DNA of 64,000 nt. Source: Ooceraea biroi (taxonomy: Eukaryota > Arthropoda > Insecta > Hymenoptera > Formicidae). Where the stretch lies: positions 13,570,278 through 13,634,277 of the forward strand of contig NC_039507.1 of NCBI RefSeq assembly GCF_003672135.1, given 5' to 3'. The position numbers and the translations under genes were made by a program. Of this stretch, positions 48,601-60,868 are shown in pieces. A model generated the notes under the pieces. The model worked only from the letters and a program-made list of their open reading frames with translations. It was not told the DNA's origin and ran no database searches. Each line of letters begins with the position of its first letter. Within the stretch, counting starts at the first letter, position 1.

Positions 48601-50395
48601 TCGAACATTTCTCACAGCGCAGTGGAAGAGTCGCAAACTTCAAAATGCATCATTAAAAATTGCACACTTCTCCTAGACATAATAAAAGAATTTATAGATC
48701 TTTTTATTAAATAAATAGCAACATTGGCGCATAGTCATCGAGGTTCGCATCGGCAGTAACTGAAGCTTGGAAACATCCAGCGTCCCACACACGCACGCAC
48801 TCACGTACTCGCGTGTTTCATTACATCCCTTTTAATCATATATATCCTGAGACAATCTGGTTGCGCATTGTTCCGATACTTGCGGTTTATTGCGAGCGGA
48901 ATCACGTCGCTTGGAGATCTGCCCTTTTCTAGTTAAGGTATCGCGATCGTTGAATACAAGGAACGACATCATCCGAGCGGGATCGTTTTAGCGAGCTCGT
49001 TCGATCGGCTCGTAAATAAAAAGATAGGCTAAAGAACACGGGTGCTGGAGGATAGGTCAGTGCACATTACGAGAAATAATAGCACTGAGGCTGCCCTCGG
49101 CGTGTGTATCTAGGATCAATATGCCGAAAAAACCATTTCCGCGTAGCTCCGAAAGGAATATCGAGCAGGGAGAGAAAAAAGGATCAACGCGCGCACGATC
49201 GCGATTTCGTTTTGGGGTAGAAACTCTTGAACTCCATTAACGAAGTGATTTCTCGAACTGGCGTCCATATTGCCCTGCATCTCTCCGCGAGAATCGTTCT
49301 CGTTTTATTCCATATTATACATTCATAATTATACATTCATAAATGGAATGAAAATATATATGTATAAGGGACTATTATGAACAATTTGTTGGGATACGAA
49401 GGATCACGATAAATTTGTCCGATGAAAAATTGAATTTCCATGTAATAATGCAACGTAATCCATAACATAATGCAATATTGTAGATGAGAATACGGAGAAT
49501 TAAACGATAATATTATTCATATTTATATTTATAATATGTATTTTGAAGGAAATAATAACTATCGTTTAATCTCACAATGCTGCGTCGTTCGATAATTTAA
49601 CGCAATAATATAAATGAATTTTTGAAAAAGAGTTATTAGCGAAACCCACATGGGAAATTATAGAATTCTTTCAAAATGCACGCAATTATTTATTTATGCA
49701 ATACAGATTGGTAACATACTCAAAATTAATTTTCTGATTATATACAAGATATAATGACTATTGAAATGGGAAATTAGATATTACGGAATTAAACATCTCT
49801 AGAATAGAAAAAATACTTATAAAAATTTAAGGTTTTAATAAAAAATGTATAACCTCATTAGGTATAAATTAGCATATAATATTTTTCTACGCGAACTGTT
49901 ATGAAATCGCACCCATAGTCTTGGATTATAAGAACTTTAACAATATATCTTTTTATTACATTCATACAAACTGTTATATAAAAATTCTTGTATAAAATAT
50001 AACGTACATATACATATACATGTATCTTACTATATATATTTTACTTATTGCGATAGCTGCTACGCACGAAAAGTATTTTCGTCTGTCGACTGTCGATATA
50101 AGTTTTGTATAAATGTACGTTGCAGTAACTTATTTTTTTATATTTGTACTATATTTATGTACTATATTTGTACTTATACTATATTTTTACTAAGTTTACT
50201 ATTATCACCTTATCCATGTTGGCATATAGAATCTATTTTATCAATAATAACAAAACAATAAGAGAAGAAGCTATTACTTACAAATTTTGTATAAATAGTT
50301 CTTCATATTAACATAGATATAATAACAATAAGATGTTAATATCTTAATCATTATTATACCTAATAACATAATTAAGCTATCAATATCTTAATGGT
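45637..50395. other. Gene-free stretch before the UGT 3' end
   Basis: Contains GA-rich low complexity (46091-46130) and a short (CA)n (46229-46242). A GC-richer patch at 47580-47890 contains a minus-strand opening of 93 codons without motifs, and a Glu/Ser-rich plus-strand opening ends at 48480. None is supportable. The last ~600 bp share sequence with the region 3' of the second UGT exon at 58.4-58.8 kb and are probably UGT 3' flank. Confidence 0.4.
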
Positions 50396-52447
50396 TTACA
50401 TTTGTTTGTCTTTACGTGATTTAGATGGAGTGCTCTTGCAAAAACAATTATACAGCATTTTCAGTACAAAGAAATTAAATAACAAATTTACGACAAGAGC
50501 AAGAAACAAAATTGCATAGACATCGATCAGATTTTGCTCCATCCAGCTCTGAGATCTAATTGATGATGCTAAATTTCCGTTCGGATTGCGAACGGCGTAT
50601 TCAATACCCCAAATCGCTAGATCCAACGGCGGCAATGAACGATCTCGATATTCCTTGGACAATCGTTTCATATTTTCCATATAACTGCAAAAGAGATATT
50701 GTATTACTAATAATATTATATAATACACAAACTTGCACCATGTTTTAATTAAGCAAGAAAGATTATCGAGTACAACAAAACATTAATTCTAATTAGAATT
50801 CACTCTATTTCGGATCATTATTTTCACAGTAAATCATAATTTTATATGCATATCATTTTGGATAATTATTTCATAAAGATGGTATTATGCATATTACTGT
50901 TTTATTCATTTAACGATTAATTTAATTATTTGCGATTCAATTAAAATACGTTATATATTATTAACAACATCTACGATATGATACCATTGTACGATATAAT
51001 ACGATAGCAAATGTCGTACCTTTTATTGTAAACTATTTCTTCAAGTGCATTCGATACGGACTGTGTGGATAATGTATCAAAATCCAAGCGTATACCTGCA
51101 CCTTTGACTACTAGATTTTCTATATTGTACACTTGATCTACGCAGAAAGGCATCCCGACCACTGGTATACCTTTCCAGATGGCTTCCTGCATGCTGAGAA
51201 GACCGCCGTGCGTCCAGATTGCTTTTACGTTCTTATGATCTGCACAAAAGCATATGATAGTAAACTGCAAATCTAATATCAAGTCAAACTCTGACATAAA
51301 CCAAAATATTTTGTTGCTAAGTGAGAATTTTCTTATTATATTAATGTAATAGATCTTTCTATTTTTTAATAAATCGAAGAACGTACTCAATACATCGTTT
51401 TGAGGAAGCCATTGAACGGACATTATGTTATCCGGCATTGTGACTAATTGTGACATCTCATCGTCTAATTTCCAGAGTACTCGTTGCTTCAGTTTCGACA
51501 GAGCAAGTACGACAACCTTTAGCTTATCTATTCCGATATGTCTCCAGTTAACATTCGTTCCTAACGATATTACGATGGCTCCTTTCTCTGCTTCATCAAG
51601 AAATTTCCGCATACTCTACGAGAGAGATAAGGATGAGAAAATACATTTTAATAACATATTGCAACTAACACATGCGTGTTATAACAGAGTAGTTGTAAAT
51701 TAAACAATTATTTAATTAGTTATTTAAAAATTAATTAATTAGCTATAGAATGAAAATTAATGTTAATTAATTATATCTAGACAAAGAGCAACATATTTCC
51801 TTGAATTTGTTTAATCCAATCATTTATTAATATCGGAATTTATAAACAAAATTTTTTCAGTTTTCCTTAAAACATTCTGCTGTTACTTTCATTAATATTT
51901 TCATGAATTCTTCAAAAAAGCATTTGTTGCGTGTTACCTCGGAGTATCTTGGATTTACCCCAGTCACGGCTGACTGCATTTGAGCATGCATCCCACCAAT
52001 CTCTATGGCATTTGGCGGCAACGGAATCCCACCGTCGGACGTAGGATAAGTATTGATCAGCACAATACTAATGTTTTTCTCTATTTCTTGTAAAGGCCTA
52101 ATTTCGTGACCTATGTATTGCTCAGCAAGCTGCTGACAAGCAGGCAGGAAATAATAGTATCGGATAAAATCATCTACGATGAAATGAAGAACGTTTAACG
52201 TTCTTTGCCAGAGATTCGTAGGTTTCGAGCCTGTATATATGTAAGATCGCACATTAGGGTAATGTGGGCCGCCTATATAATGGTTCAGCCAAGGTGCAGG
52301 ACCGAACGGGATCAAGCCTACTACAGGTGGTTTGCCTTTTGCAACCTGGAAATATATCATGATATCGCCATAGACTTATATGAATAGACATGCCGCTAAA
52401 AACATGTGCTTTGGCGAGTAATGTGCGATAGAAACAGAGATTGTACG

Positions 52448-52504
<57 letters not shown>

Positions 52505-54701
52505 CGCACATGTACATTGTTAGTTGTCATGTTCAAATACAGCAGATACAGCAATTTATTAATTTAATTTATATCTTTTATCATTTATTATTTATTTACT
52601 TTAATTGTATCATATACAAAAATGCTTCGAAAGTGCAATACGCAAAATTATATTAAATTTGTAAATTAAACAAATTAAAGTTTTACATGTTAAATAAAAT
52701 CATAAAATGATAAAAACAATAAAAACTATTGTCTATGTGAATATAATTATTATATGTATATAAAATACAGATGTAAGTAGGCGCGTGTATGTTTACTATA
52801 TTTGCACATATTTTGCCAAACAATAAATTATATTTACTTGAGCTAGAAGTGCTCTTCTATTTCCATATTTTCCGATGTTATTAAACGGTGTATGCACGAA
52901 GAGAAAGAGAGAGAGAGAGAGAGACTATCCATCTCTCTCTTCTATCGCAGTCTCATTATTCAATTGTCGAGAGACAATTTTCGTTAGGAGAAAATAGGCA
53001 ATGCTCCGTCTGTTCATATGTGTCTCGCAGATGTCGCAGATTTTCTTTTGTACATGCCTAAGAAAAATACCATTTATCTCGATGTCCATATATATACACC
53101 TAAATTGCAAACGATAAACGTCTCTTCGCAAATCAAGTTTTGACAAAATTTTAAGACTCATTTTGCGTTAAATTTAAGATATAACTTGAGATATAAATTT
53201 ATTTGAAACTGAGTTATGTTTGTCTTATTTGAAAATAAGATTAGAAAATATATACATATTTATATATACAGGGTGTTTCCTAAGTAAGTAGACAAACTTA
53301 AGGAGGATATTCCTTGGCTTATTTTAAGAAGAAAAGGTCATATAAACATATGTCCTAAACTGCTTTGTTTTCCAAAAAAAAGTACATCACTGTTTTTGTT
53401 CACTTTTCGTTTATTATAGAACAGTTTGTGTTATTGCAAATGAAACAAATGAAAAACAATAGTAACCAAAAAGAAAAATTATAACGAAAAAGAAAATAGT
53501 AACTAAAAAGAAAAATAATAACATCACAGTAACTGCTGAAAATGTCCACCTGCAGCCATGATACACGCCTCAACTCTCCTTTCCATTGATTGACGTACAC
53601 GCTCAAAAATACCTGGAGTGTTACGTATTCTTTCACATCCATCTATTATGCGATTTCTGAGATCTTCTTCATTTTGAATAGGTGTAGCGTAAACTAAAGA
53701 TTTAAGCTGTCCCCATAGAAAAAAATCTACTGGATTTAAAGCACGCTATCCGAAAAGTGAACGAAAACAGTGATGTACTTTTTTTGGAAAACAAAGCAGT
53801 TTAGGACATATGTTTATATGACCTTTTCTTCTTAAAATAAGCCAAGGAATATCCTCCTTAAGTTTGTCTACTTACTTAGGAAACACCCTGTATATTACAA
53901 ACAAACGTAAAATTTACATATTTAAAGGAATATTGATAAATTTAACGAAAGGAAAAGTTCATCCAAAGACTTTTTCTTATGTAAGTTTTACAATCGATCA
54001 AATTATTATAACCGATTAATTGAGATTTCTGATTTCTCATCACAAGCAATTACTTCTAGCATAACTATCCGCATCTCTTTTCTATTGCTGTCTCTTTTCT
54101 ACTCTTTTTTATCTCTTTTTTACGTTCGATTGATTCGATTACTCACGCATTTAGAATTGTCGTGTTACGTCAGACTGTGATCTACTATTATGTAATGCTG
54201 ATGTTATCAGTAACTCGTAACATGCTCTATGTATGTATTGTATCTATGCACTTGTAATTAGATTTGCAAATAATGCCGCAAATATATTATAAAATTACAA
54301 CTCACGTATATGTACATGGACACATATGTATACATATATGCAGAGTTGGGAAGTAACGCGTTACTTGTAACGTCGTTACCGTTACCGTTACTATTTTTCG
54401 GTAACGATCGTTACTTTTTGCTGTCTGTAACGATAACGATAACGTAGTTACATTTTTACAGTAACGGTAACGAATTTAACCGTTACTTTTATCGTTATTT
54501 TAATTTTTATCTCTACTCAATAAATCAGCAGAATGAACGCACAGATTCCACTCAGGCAACAGCTCTTTACTTTCAGTTCTTTTCATTAGTTACTAATTAA
54601 GTTCTTTTTATTACTTATTAATTTTAGTGTTATCATTTTAAGTAAAACATTGTGCAATTATAAGTGCAAGAGTTTCGCAAAACCAATTTATTATTATTAA
54701 A

Positions 54702-54736
<35 letters not shown>

Positions 54737-56379
54737 GAATAAAATGTTAACATATATACACAGGTGAAAAATTTGTGTTAAATTTAACAGATATCACATG
54801 TCCCAAACGGTCCACATAAATTTTTGTGTTAATTTAACATAATATGGATATGTTAAATGGTGACACTAATATTATGTTAATATTTTAACCCAAAATGAAT
54901 GCAAACTGCGAAGTAATTTGAAATAAATTTTGTGTAAAATCAACATATTTTTAATGATAAAATTAACTCGAAAAAAAAGTTATTTTTACATACATCTTTA
55001 CTCTCAACATAGTTTTCTGTAAATTTTAACAGATAAAACTTGTCACTAATAATACGGAACATATCTATTGTGTAAAATAAAAAATAGGTGCACAATGTGT
55101 AATTTTTACACTTTTTTTAGTTGTTTTAAAAATTTAACACTTGACTTGAATTAACACAACAGCAACATGTTAAATTAACACATGAATGTGTTAAATATTT
55201 AACACAAAAATGTTAACCGGCATATTTTTTAACAAGAAAACACAAATTTTCCAACTGTGTAAAAATAAAAATAATTACATTTTTTAATCAAGTACATATT
55301 TTATTTAAATATTTTATAAAAAAGTAACGAATCGTTATTTTTTTAAGTAACGGTAACGGTAACGAGTTACTTTTTAAAATTGGTAACGAGTAACGATACG
55401 CGTTACTTTTTACGAAAAATAACGGTAACGGTAACGCGTTACTTTTTTTAAGTAACGTTCCCAACACTGCATATATGTATATGTATATAATGCATACATA
55501 TTTTACTTACCTCCCATAATCCATACAGGCATTGTTGTAATGAAACATCCTGCACTATAACGTCAAATTCATTGTGCTTGATAATTTCCAGAAGTTCCTT
55601 CGCCCCTTTGGTTTGTGTTATTTTTTCACATGCAGCAATGCTCCAAGAATACACAAAGTATGCGGAATAAAATGCATTGAGGTTCCGCAATGCAACTAAA
55701 TTGTTAACGTCGGTTTCGTGTACCTCTTTCATCACATCCTCGAAAACCTGATAATAATAATAGTAATAAACTGATAGTAATAAATAACAGTGAATAGAAT
55801 GAGAACATGAAAGGAGCAACTAAAATTTCTTTAAAAGGCGTTAAATCTTGGAAAATGTTTTGAATAAAAACTTCGCGATTACAATAATTTCCTTATTTTG
55901 CTCGTTAAAAATAACGCACCAAACAGATTATAGCAGTTATACAATGTGGAAGTAACATATAATATAACGAATGTTATACCATATTTATATTGTGATTACA
56001 TAACAATTTTGAGTACAATAATTATACTTTATAACTATTACATAAGTGGGACATTACAAGTACGTTACTTGTAATATTCTTCTTGTATTATTTGTTACAT
56101 ACCAGTTTATTACGACAATATAATACATAACTGTGTTTGCTGGTAATTTTTACTTACAGTGTATGTCAAATTCCGTGCCAAATCATCGTTGACGTTGGCC
56201 TCGTGGATGCTCACTACGTGTACACGATGATTTTTTTGGAGCAATCCTTTGACCAAAGTCATCGTCCAGATGTGATGGCTGGTCGACGTAAGAGGTTGCA
56301 CCAGCAAAATCGACAACGAAGCCGTCGATAGGGCCACGAGTCCTGATAAAATACACAAAAGTAATATATATCTCGACAT
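50396..56379 (-). CDS. UDP-glycosyltransferase (UGT), six exons, complete
   Basis: Transfers a sugar from UDP-sugar to small lipophilic acceptors, in the ER lumen. Exons (minus strand): 56379-56158, 55747-55511, 52345-51938, 51615-51387, 51239-51020 and 50684-50396. All junctions are GT-AG and phases match (0,0,0,1,2), giving 534 residues. Start ATG 56379 was chosen over an in-frame ATG at 56421 because it begins a signal peptide (MSRYILLLCILSGLVALSTA). The family's catalytic His aligns with H35 in TSTSHHIW; its partner Asp lies in FDVIVQD (135-141). The UGT signature spans about 358-401, from WLPQNDVL through IWTHGGLLS and KGIPVVGMPFCVDQ. A transmembrane helix at about 493-516 and the C-terminal KDKQM (KxKxx ER retrieval motif) complete the type I topology. 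The length is normal for the family. Intron 2 (3.2 kb) is enlarged by transposons; the others are short. The substrate cannot be inferred. Confidence 0.93.
52451..52503. repeat. (CT)n microsatellite in UGT intron 2
   Basis: Forty bases of pure CT, then TTTCTCTCTCTCT. It lies about 105 bp upstream of exon 3 in transcript direction, where it reads as (GA)n. Confidence 0.95.
53269..53890. mobile_element. Internally deleted Tc1/mariner-superfamily element (622 bp)
   Basis: The termini CAGGGTGTTTCCTAAGTAAG (53269) and its complement (ending 53890) are each bordered by TA. Arms of about 140 bp (53269-53409 and 53751-53890) match with about two differences. The interior keeps only the C-terminus of a transposase on the minus strand. 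It is inserted in UGT intron 2. The ends resemble those of the DD41D element at 15.0-17.0 kb (CAGGGTG start) but the arms are otherwise different, so this is a separate family. Confidence 0.88.
53524..53742 (-). pseudogene. Transposase C-terminal fragment
   Basis: An open minus-strand reading of about 72 codons, from LNPVDFFLWGQLKSLVY through QNEEDLRNRIIDGC to GGHFQQLL and TGA at 53524-53526. The D of VDFF is the third catalytic Asp. The organisation parallels the end of the DD41D transposase at 15.3-15.5 kb (LDFF, NMRERILNAC, GGHHFEHLLK), so the families are related. Everything N-terminal is deleted. Confidence 0.85.
54341..55469. mobile_element. hAT-type non-autonomous element with 8-bp target duplication
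   Basis: The ends CAGAGTTGGGAA (54341) and, in reverse complement, CAGTGTTGGGAA (ending 55469) are flanked by perfect CATATATG copies (54333-54340 and 55470-55477), the 8-bp duplication of hAT elements. Both subterminal regions are packed with TAACG/CGTTA motifs (more than a dozen in the left 150 bp), often as TAACGGTAACG, a typical arrangement for transposase-binding repeats. There is no transposase coding. It lies in UGT intron 2 and is itself interrupted by a nested element. Confidence 0.9.
54759..55259. mobile_element. TA-flanked MITE nested inside the hAT element (501 bp)
   Basis: The ends CACAGGTGAAAAATTTGTGTT (positions 1-20 and on) and, in reverse complement, CACAGTTGGAAAATTTGTGTT are flanked by TA on both sides (54757-54758 and 55260-55261), as for Tc1/mariner-superfamily elements. 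The interior is built from repeated TGTTAA/TTAACA modules. No coding. Because the hAT ends and duplication are intact outside it, this element inserted later. Confidence 0.75.
55963..56034. repeat. UGT intron 1 segment, copy 1 of a duplication
   Basis: ATAACGAATGTTATACCATA... recurs at 56571-56660, upstream of the gene, where it is interrupted by an 18-bp insertion that repeats its own GATTACAT. Confidence 0.85.
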
Positions 56380-56507
56380 TGTTATGATAAAGTCAAGATC
56401 AACTAAATATTCTGCGCTCACGCGTCGACACTTCAGAGCAGAATGCTCTTGGTAAGTCAGCCTGTCTCTATTAATATCCGCAAGCGAATAGGCAACCTTG
56501 AAATAAT

Positions 56508-56660
56508 GAACGTTGATGATACTATTGGTGATAACAATTTATCATGAACGTTGATGATACTATTGGTGATATAACGAATGTTATACCATATTTATATTGT
56601 GATTACATGATGTGCGTTGATTACATAACAATTTTGAGTACAATAATTATACTTTATAAC
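56508..56660. repeat. Duplicated block upstream of the UGT start
   Basis: GAACGTTGATGATACTATTG occurs at 56508 and again at 56546, separated by ATAACAATTTATCAT. The second copy runs into a copy of the intron 1 segment (56571-56660), followed by another AACAATTTATCATG at about 56666. Several small duplications are layered in what should be the UGT promoter region (the gene starts at 56379, reading leftward). Confidence 0.85.
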
Positions 56661-58810
56661 AATATAACAATTTATCATGTGTGCGATGCTGTTGGAGAAT
56701 GCAGCTGACTTTATTTGCATTTTAAGATTATATTATCATGATGAGAGTCAGTGTGATAAACTGTTAACCATTTCCAGTACGTATATATGCAATATGAATT
56801 GCATTTATAGTAAATATGTGCATAAAAAAAGTAAAAGCTAGCTGAAATGTACGAATATGGGCAGTATTTATGCAAGTATAGCTGCGATTATTTATCGTAA
56901 TGTTGGAACAACATTCATATGAATTTTTACAAAATCAACAATATCGATACATAATAAACAAATCGGCAATCGATATTACATATGTGATATATATTATGAA
57001 TATGCGATACAAATGTATTGTGATACAAATGATACATAATAATTTCGAAATAGGAAAGCAAGTAAAGTGGCTATTCTTTTTTAAATTTTAATCCTTTATT
57101 TTAAATTTAATTAATATAGTATTTATTAAAGTAAGAATTGTTTATATAATATTATTTAATTAAAAATTTTTATAAGATTCTAAGCATACTAATTATAGTA
57201 AATAAATACAAATAAAATAATATGTTCTTAACATTTTTCTCATAGTTTAATAAAAATGTACATTGTTGCAAAAAAGTTAAATTATATTGTTTCGATGTCT
57301 GTCAAACTGCGAAGTGTTCAACATATAGTAGTAATACTTATAAATCTAATATATTTTAAACAAATATAGTAGTAGTTTCAATTGAATATAATTAAAGATA
57401 CTATAAGTGTTCTCCGGTTATTTATTACAATTTTTAACTACAATATAGAATATCTTTTAATATCTTTAAATCATTAGTGTCGAAATTTACAATATTTTTC
57501 TTCTTTTCTTAAAGGTTCTCTTCTCTATTACGTACGTACGTGAATGTATTGATAAATATGGTTTACGTATTACCAATCAACAATAATGCACCGACAGTGC
57601 ATAATCATATTATCACCTGCAGGAAACAGTTTAAAATTACACGTAGATTTCTACTTGACCGGTGAAATATTGAATCTTTTTTATAATTACCGTTAGTTAG
57701 TAAGGAAGCATTATTAGGAAGTATTCGGTGTGCAAATTCAATGTTTAGCTTTTAAGAAATTGCACCTTACGTTTTTGTTTTCGAGAAGAAATTCAGAAGA
57801 AGAGATTCAATCGATTTTCCAATAGCTGCAAAAAAGTATTAGAAAATCATGGCAAATATTTCGAAGATTGACCTATATGTATATATTTTTTTCCTAAAAT
57901 CTTAATTTCTTTAAAAAAAGTACCGAATTAATTTGCACACCTAATAGGATTAGATTAACAGGCAGCAGATCGAATGATTGCAACAAACAACATATAGTCA
58001 GCGTTGCGGACATTCGATAGCGGATATGTGAAATTAACGACGTAAAAGTTCTACAATATAATATAATTTTAAATGCAGTGATTAACACCACCTTAGATGC
58101 ATTTAACAACTACCTAATTCCATAGCCGATATTAAAGATTGAATAGTTCCATAGCTTGTGTGCTTTCTTTCAAAGTGGTCTAGAGTTTTCGATAAGCAAA
58201 ATTATCGGTATTATATTAAAAAAATTAAAAATAAATAAAAAAGTAGAAAAATTAATTTTAGGATTGACCAATCCTGACGCTTAATTAATATCTCTATTTT
58301 ATTTCAGAGTTCTTTATAATTTTATGAATATTTATGTAACAAAAGCTTAAAAGGATAGCTTCAAAAAACCTGCGATAGCAAAACATTTCCGAAATTCAAT
58401 ATTAAAGATTATGATTACAATCCGGAAATTAAAAATTACGGAAGTAACTATCTTAAGAATAAAGAAATACTTATAAAAATTTAACAATTTAATGAGAAAT
58501 GTTACATCCCACTTGTTAAAGATTCAGTAACAGACCACCATCACCACCAGATTTTGAGATAAGCTATTTATATGAGCTAAATGAAGAGGCACAAATACCT
58601 ATCATTTCAAACTTAACAAATATTTAGCATAATTTATTTTTGTACTATATTAATCTAGTTATATTCTAATAATGTAATATTACTGTATTTCATTTTATTA
58701 AACTGGCTATAAAAGAATAATAAAAACAATTGCTTACGAATTACATACTAATAGCTATTAACTATAATAACTAATGCATAACGAAAATGACGTAATTACT
58801 ATCTAATAGT
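56661..58810. other. Spacer between the two UGT loci
   Basis: AT-rich, no supported exon. A 71-codon minus-strand opening at 58109-57894 is hydrophobic in places but has no UGT or receptor motif. The right end (58430-58500) resembles 49775-49850 downstream of the complete UGT gene. Confidence 0.45.
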
Positions 58811-59096
58811 TTACATTTGTTTGTCTTTACATAATTTAGATGCAATACTCTTATATAAATAATTGTACAGTATCTTCATTACAAAGACTACAGCTGCCAA
58901 TGTTACGACCAAACTAAGGACTAGAATCGCATAGATATCAATCAAGTTCTTCTCCATCCAATTCTGAGATCTGACCGGCGATGCTGAACCATTTGGATTA
59001 CGAACAGCGTATTCAATGTTCCATATCGCTAGATCTAATGGTGGCAATGCACGATCTCGATATTCACTGGACAATCGTTTCATATTTTCCATGTAA
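58811..59096 (-). CDS. Orphan last exon of a second UGT
   Basis: After an acceptor (CTCTCCTACAG) this exon starts in the same phase as exon 6 of the complete UGT and reads YMENMKRLSSEYRDRALPPL through WMEKNLID, a transmembrane helix (about 24 residues from IYAILVLSLVV) and a C-terminal KDKQM retrieval motif, then TAA at 58811-58813. About 69 of 95 residues match the complete gene's exon 6. It is intact, but no exon 5 or earlier UGT exon is visible in the 4.9 kb upstream (59097-64000), whereas the complete gene has a 335-bp intron there. It is either a partial gene whose other exons lie beyond a very long intron or outside the window, or a fragment left by unequal exchange. Confidence 0.85.
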
Positions 59097-60868
59097 CTGT
59101 AGGAGAGATATTGTGTTACTAATAATATAAGATACAAATTTGAAGTAGAACTGAATTAAATATAAAACGTGAATATATACAACAAAAGAGTAAATAAAAC
59201 CGAAATTTTAAATCTCGCTCTGTCAATGATATATTCTGTATATTTTTACCCTACAAAAATCTTTTTAAAAAAAGAAAAAGTATGTACGCCAAGTACATAA
59301 AATCGTATCGTTCTTTCTAAAAAAGTGTTTATGAAAATTTATTTCTTCAAAAATATACATGAAATCAATGCACTTAGTCTTTTGTGTCTTTCTTCCTACG
59401 ATTAGTTTTATCATATTTTACGTATATAAATTAATACAAAAAACTTGGCTACTAGATTTCAAACTATGTGACATTATTTAATGTCAACTTAGAAATTATA
59501 TGATTTATATAAGTGTATACAATTCACGGTTATCACAGTTCAATTATAATATCACACATAATATCACATGAGTTATTCCAGAAACGCCAAGCTCTTACAT
59601 TAAATAGATTTGTATTTATTACATTTGAAAAATATATCTTTCATAAATATGTGACAACTATGAATTTGTGATTCAAGATAACTGATTTCATGTTATATAT
59701 TATGTTGTGTAGGAAAACTTGTTTATTTTTGTATTACCTGGTTTTGTAGAAACTGGTTGCAATAGAATGAAAAGCATACAGTTACATAAACTTTTGAATC
59801 AAGATATTTCGAGTGATACATTTTGTATGAACATTTGCATTCACAATTTATAGCATTTTGTGATATTATTTTTGTAGAAATCGTAATATAGTAAATATAT
59901 TACAATTATGAATCGAAATAACTTATTTCGTGTCATATATTTTATATGAAGATTTGTATTTACAACTGGCGGTATTTTGTGACATCGTTATTTTCATAGA
60001 AGCTGTTTTTAATAAGGCTATTTTTATAAAATATAATTATGTTATACCTTATCAATAATCGAAATGATATGTTGATATCACAACTTTTTGCGTTAAAACG
60101 ATGTTATACTTTTTCCATAAAACTAACGTGATGATCAAAAACACTAAAAAGCGAATATATGTTACAATCCACTAAATATGAGTTTTGCAAAAAAACGACA
60201 TTTGAGGATGCAATTCAACATTCTTTACAAACGTAATAAGTCGCAGATAATGATATGTTACATAATTACCGTCATATCAAAACTGATGTGTATGTAGGAT
60301 TAACCAGGTAACGCTTCTTTTCAGAGACATGTATACGATACGAATGCGTGAACTGTAATGAAGAGCGCGAAGATGTACTGCGTGGAAAAATCAATTGCGC
60401 TTGCGCGAACTTTGGGCAAGATATCCTGTCATGACTACTATTCTGTGAGAAACACATATCCGTTGTACTATCATTACGTCGTCAAATCGATCGGTTAACG
60501 GCTCACTTTTCTCTCCCGCGCAAGTTGCGCGAAAATTATTTCTATAGCATTTTTATTTCTGTATCATTTCGACAGCATTATATGACATGCTCTGTAGCAC
60601 TTCCATAGTATCATAGCTTTTACTTACTACGTCGTATTTAATATTTTATGTTATACGTATGTCCATACGTTTATGACAAATTTTAAGAAAAATTGTGTTC
60701 ATTTTAAAGCAATAAGGTAAATTGTTTCAATTAGATAATTTGCCCCATAGGTAAATTACCTTATGCTAAATGAAAAATATTCTAAAATATTCGACGTATA
60801 CTTCAGAAAATAAGAGATGTAAACCCCGATCAACATATTCTCAGATGTAGTTGAATGCTCAAAGAGAA
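59097..60868. other. Spacer with degenerate tandem repeats
   Basis: Positions 59669-60005 hold three diverged units of roughly 90-125 bp sharing GAATCAAGATA or GAATCGAAATA starts, an ATTTCGTGT-like core and TTTTGTGA...TTTGTAGAAA(T/C)(C/T)G ends. No coding exon. The OR promoter should lie near the right end. Confidence 0.5.

Noticed and set aside
52254..52517. 87-codon minus-strand frame with (RE)n repeats
   Set aside because: Translation of the (CT)n microsatellite and of UGT exon 3 in the wrong frame.
53400..53642. 80-codon minus-strand frame with aromatic/hydrophobic repeats
   Set aside because: Out-of-frame shadow of the transposase C-terminal fragment at 53742-53524.
57894..58109. Hydrophobic 71-codon minus-strand frame between the UGT loci, checked as a receptor or UGT exon
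   Set aside because: No UGT or 7tm_6 motif and no acceptor/donor pair in phase.
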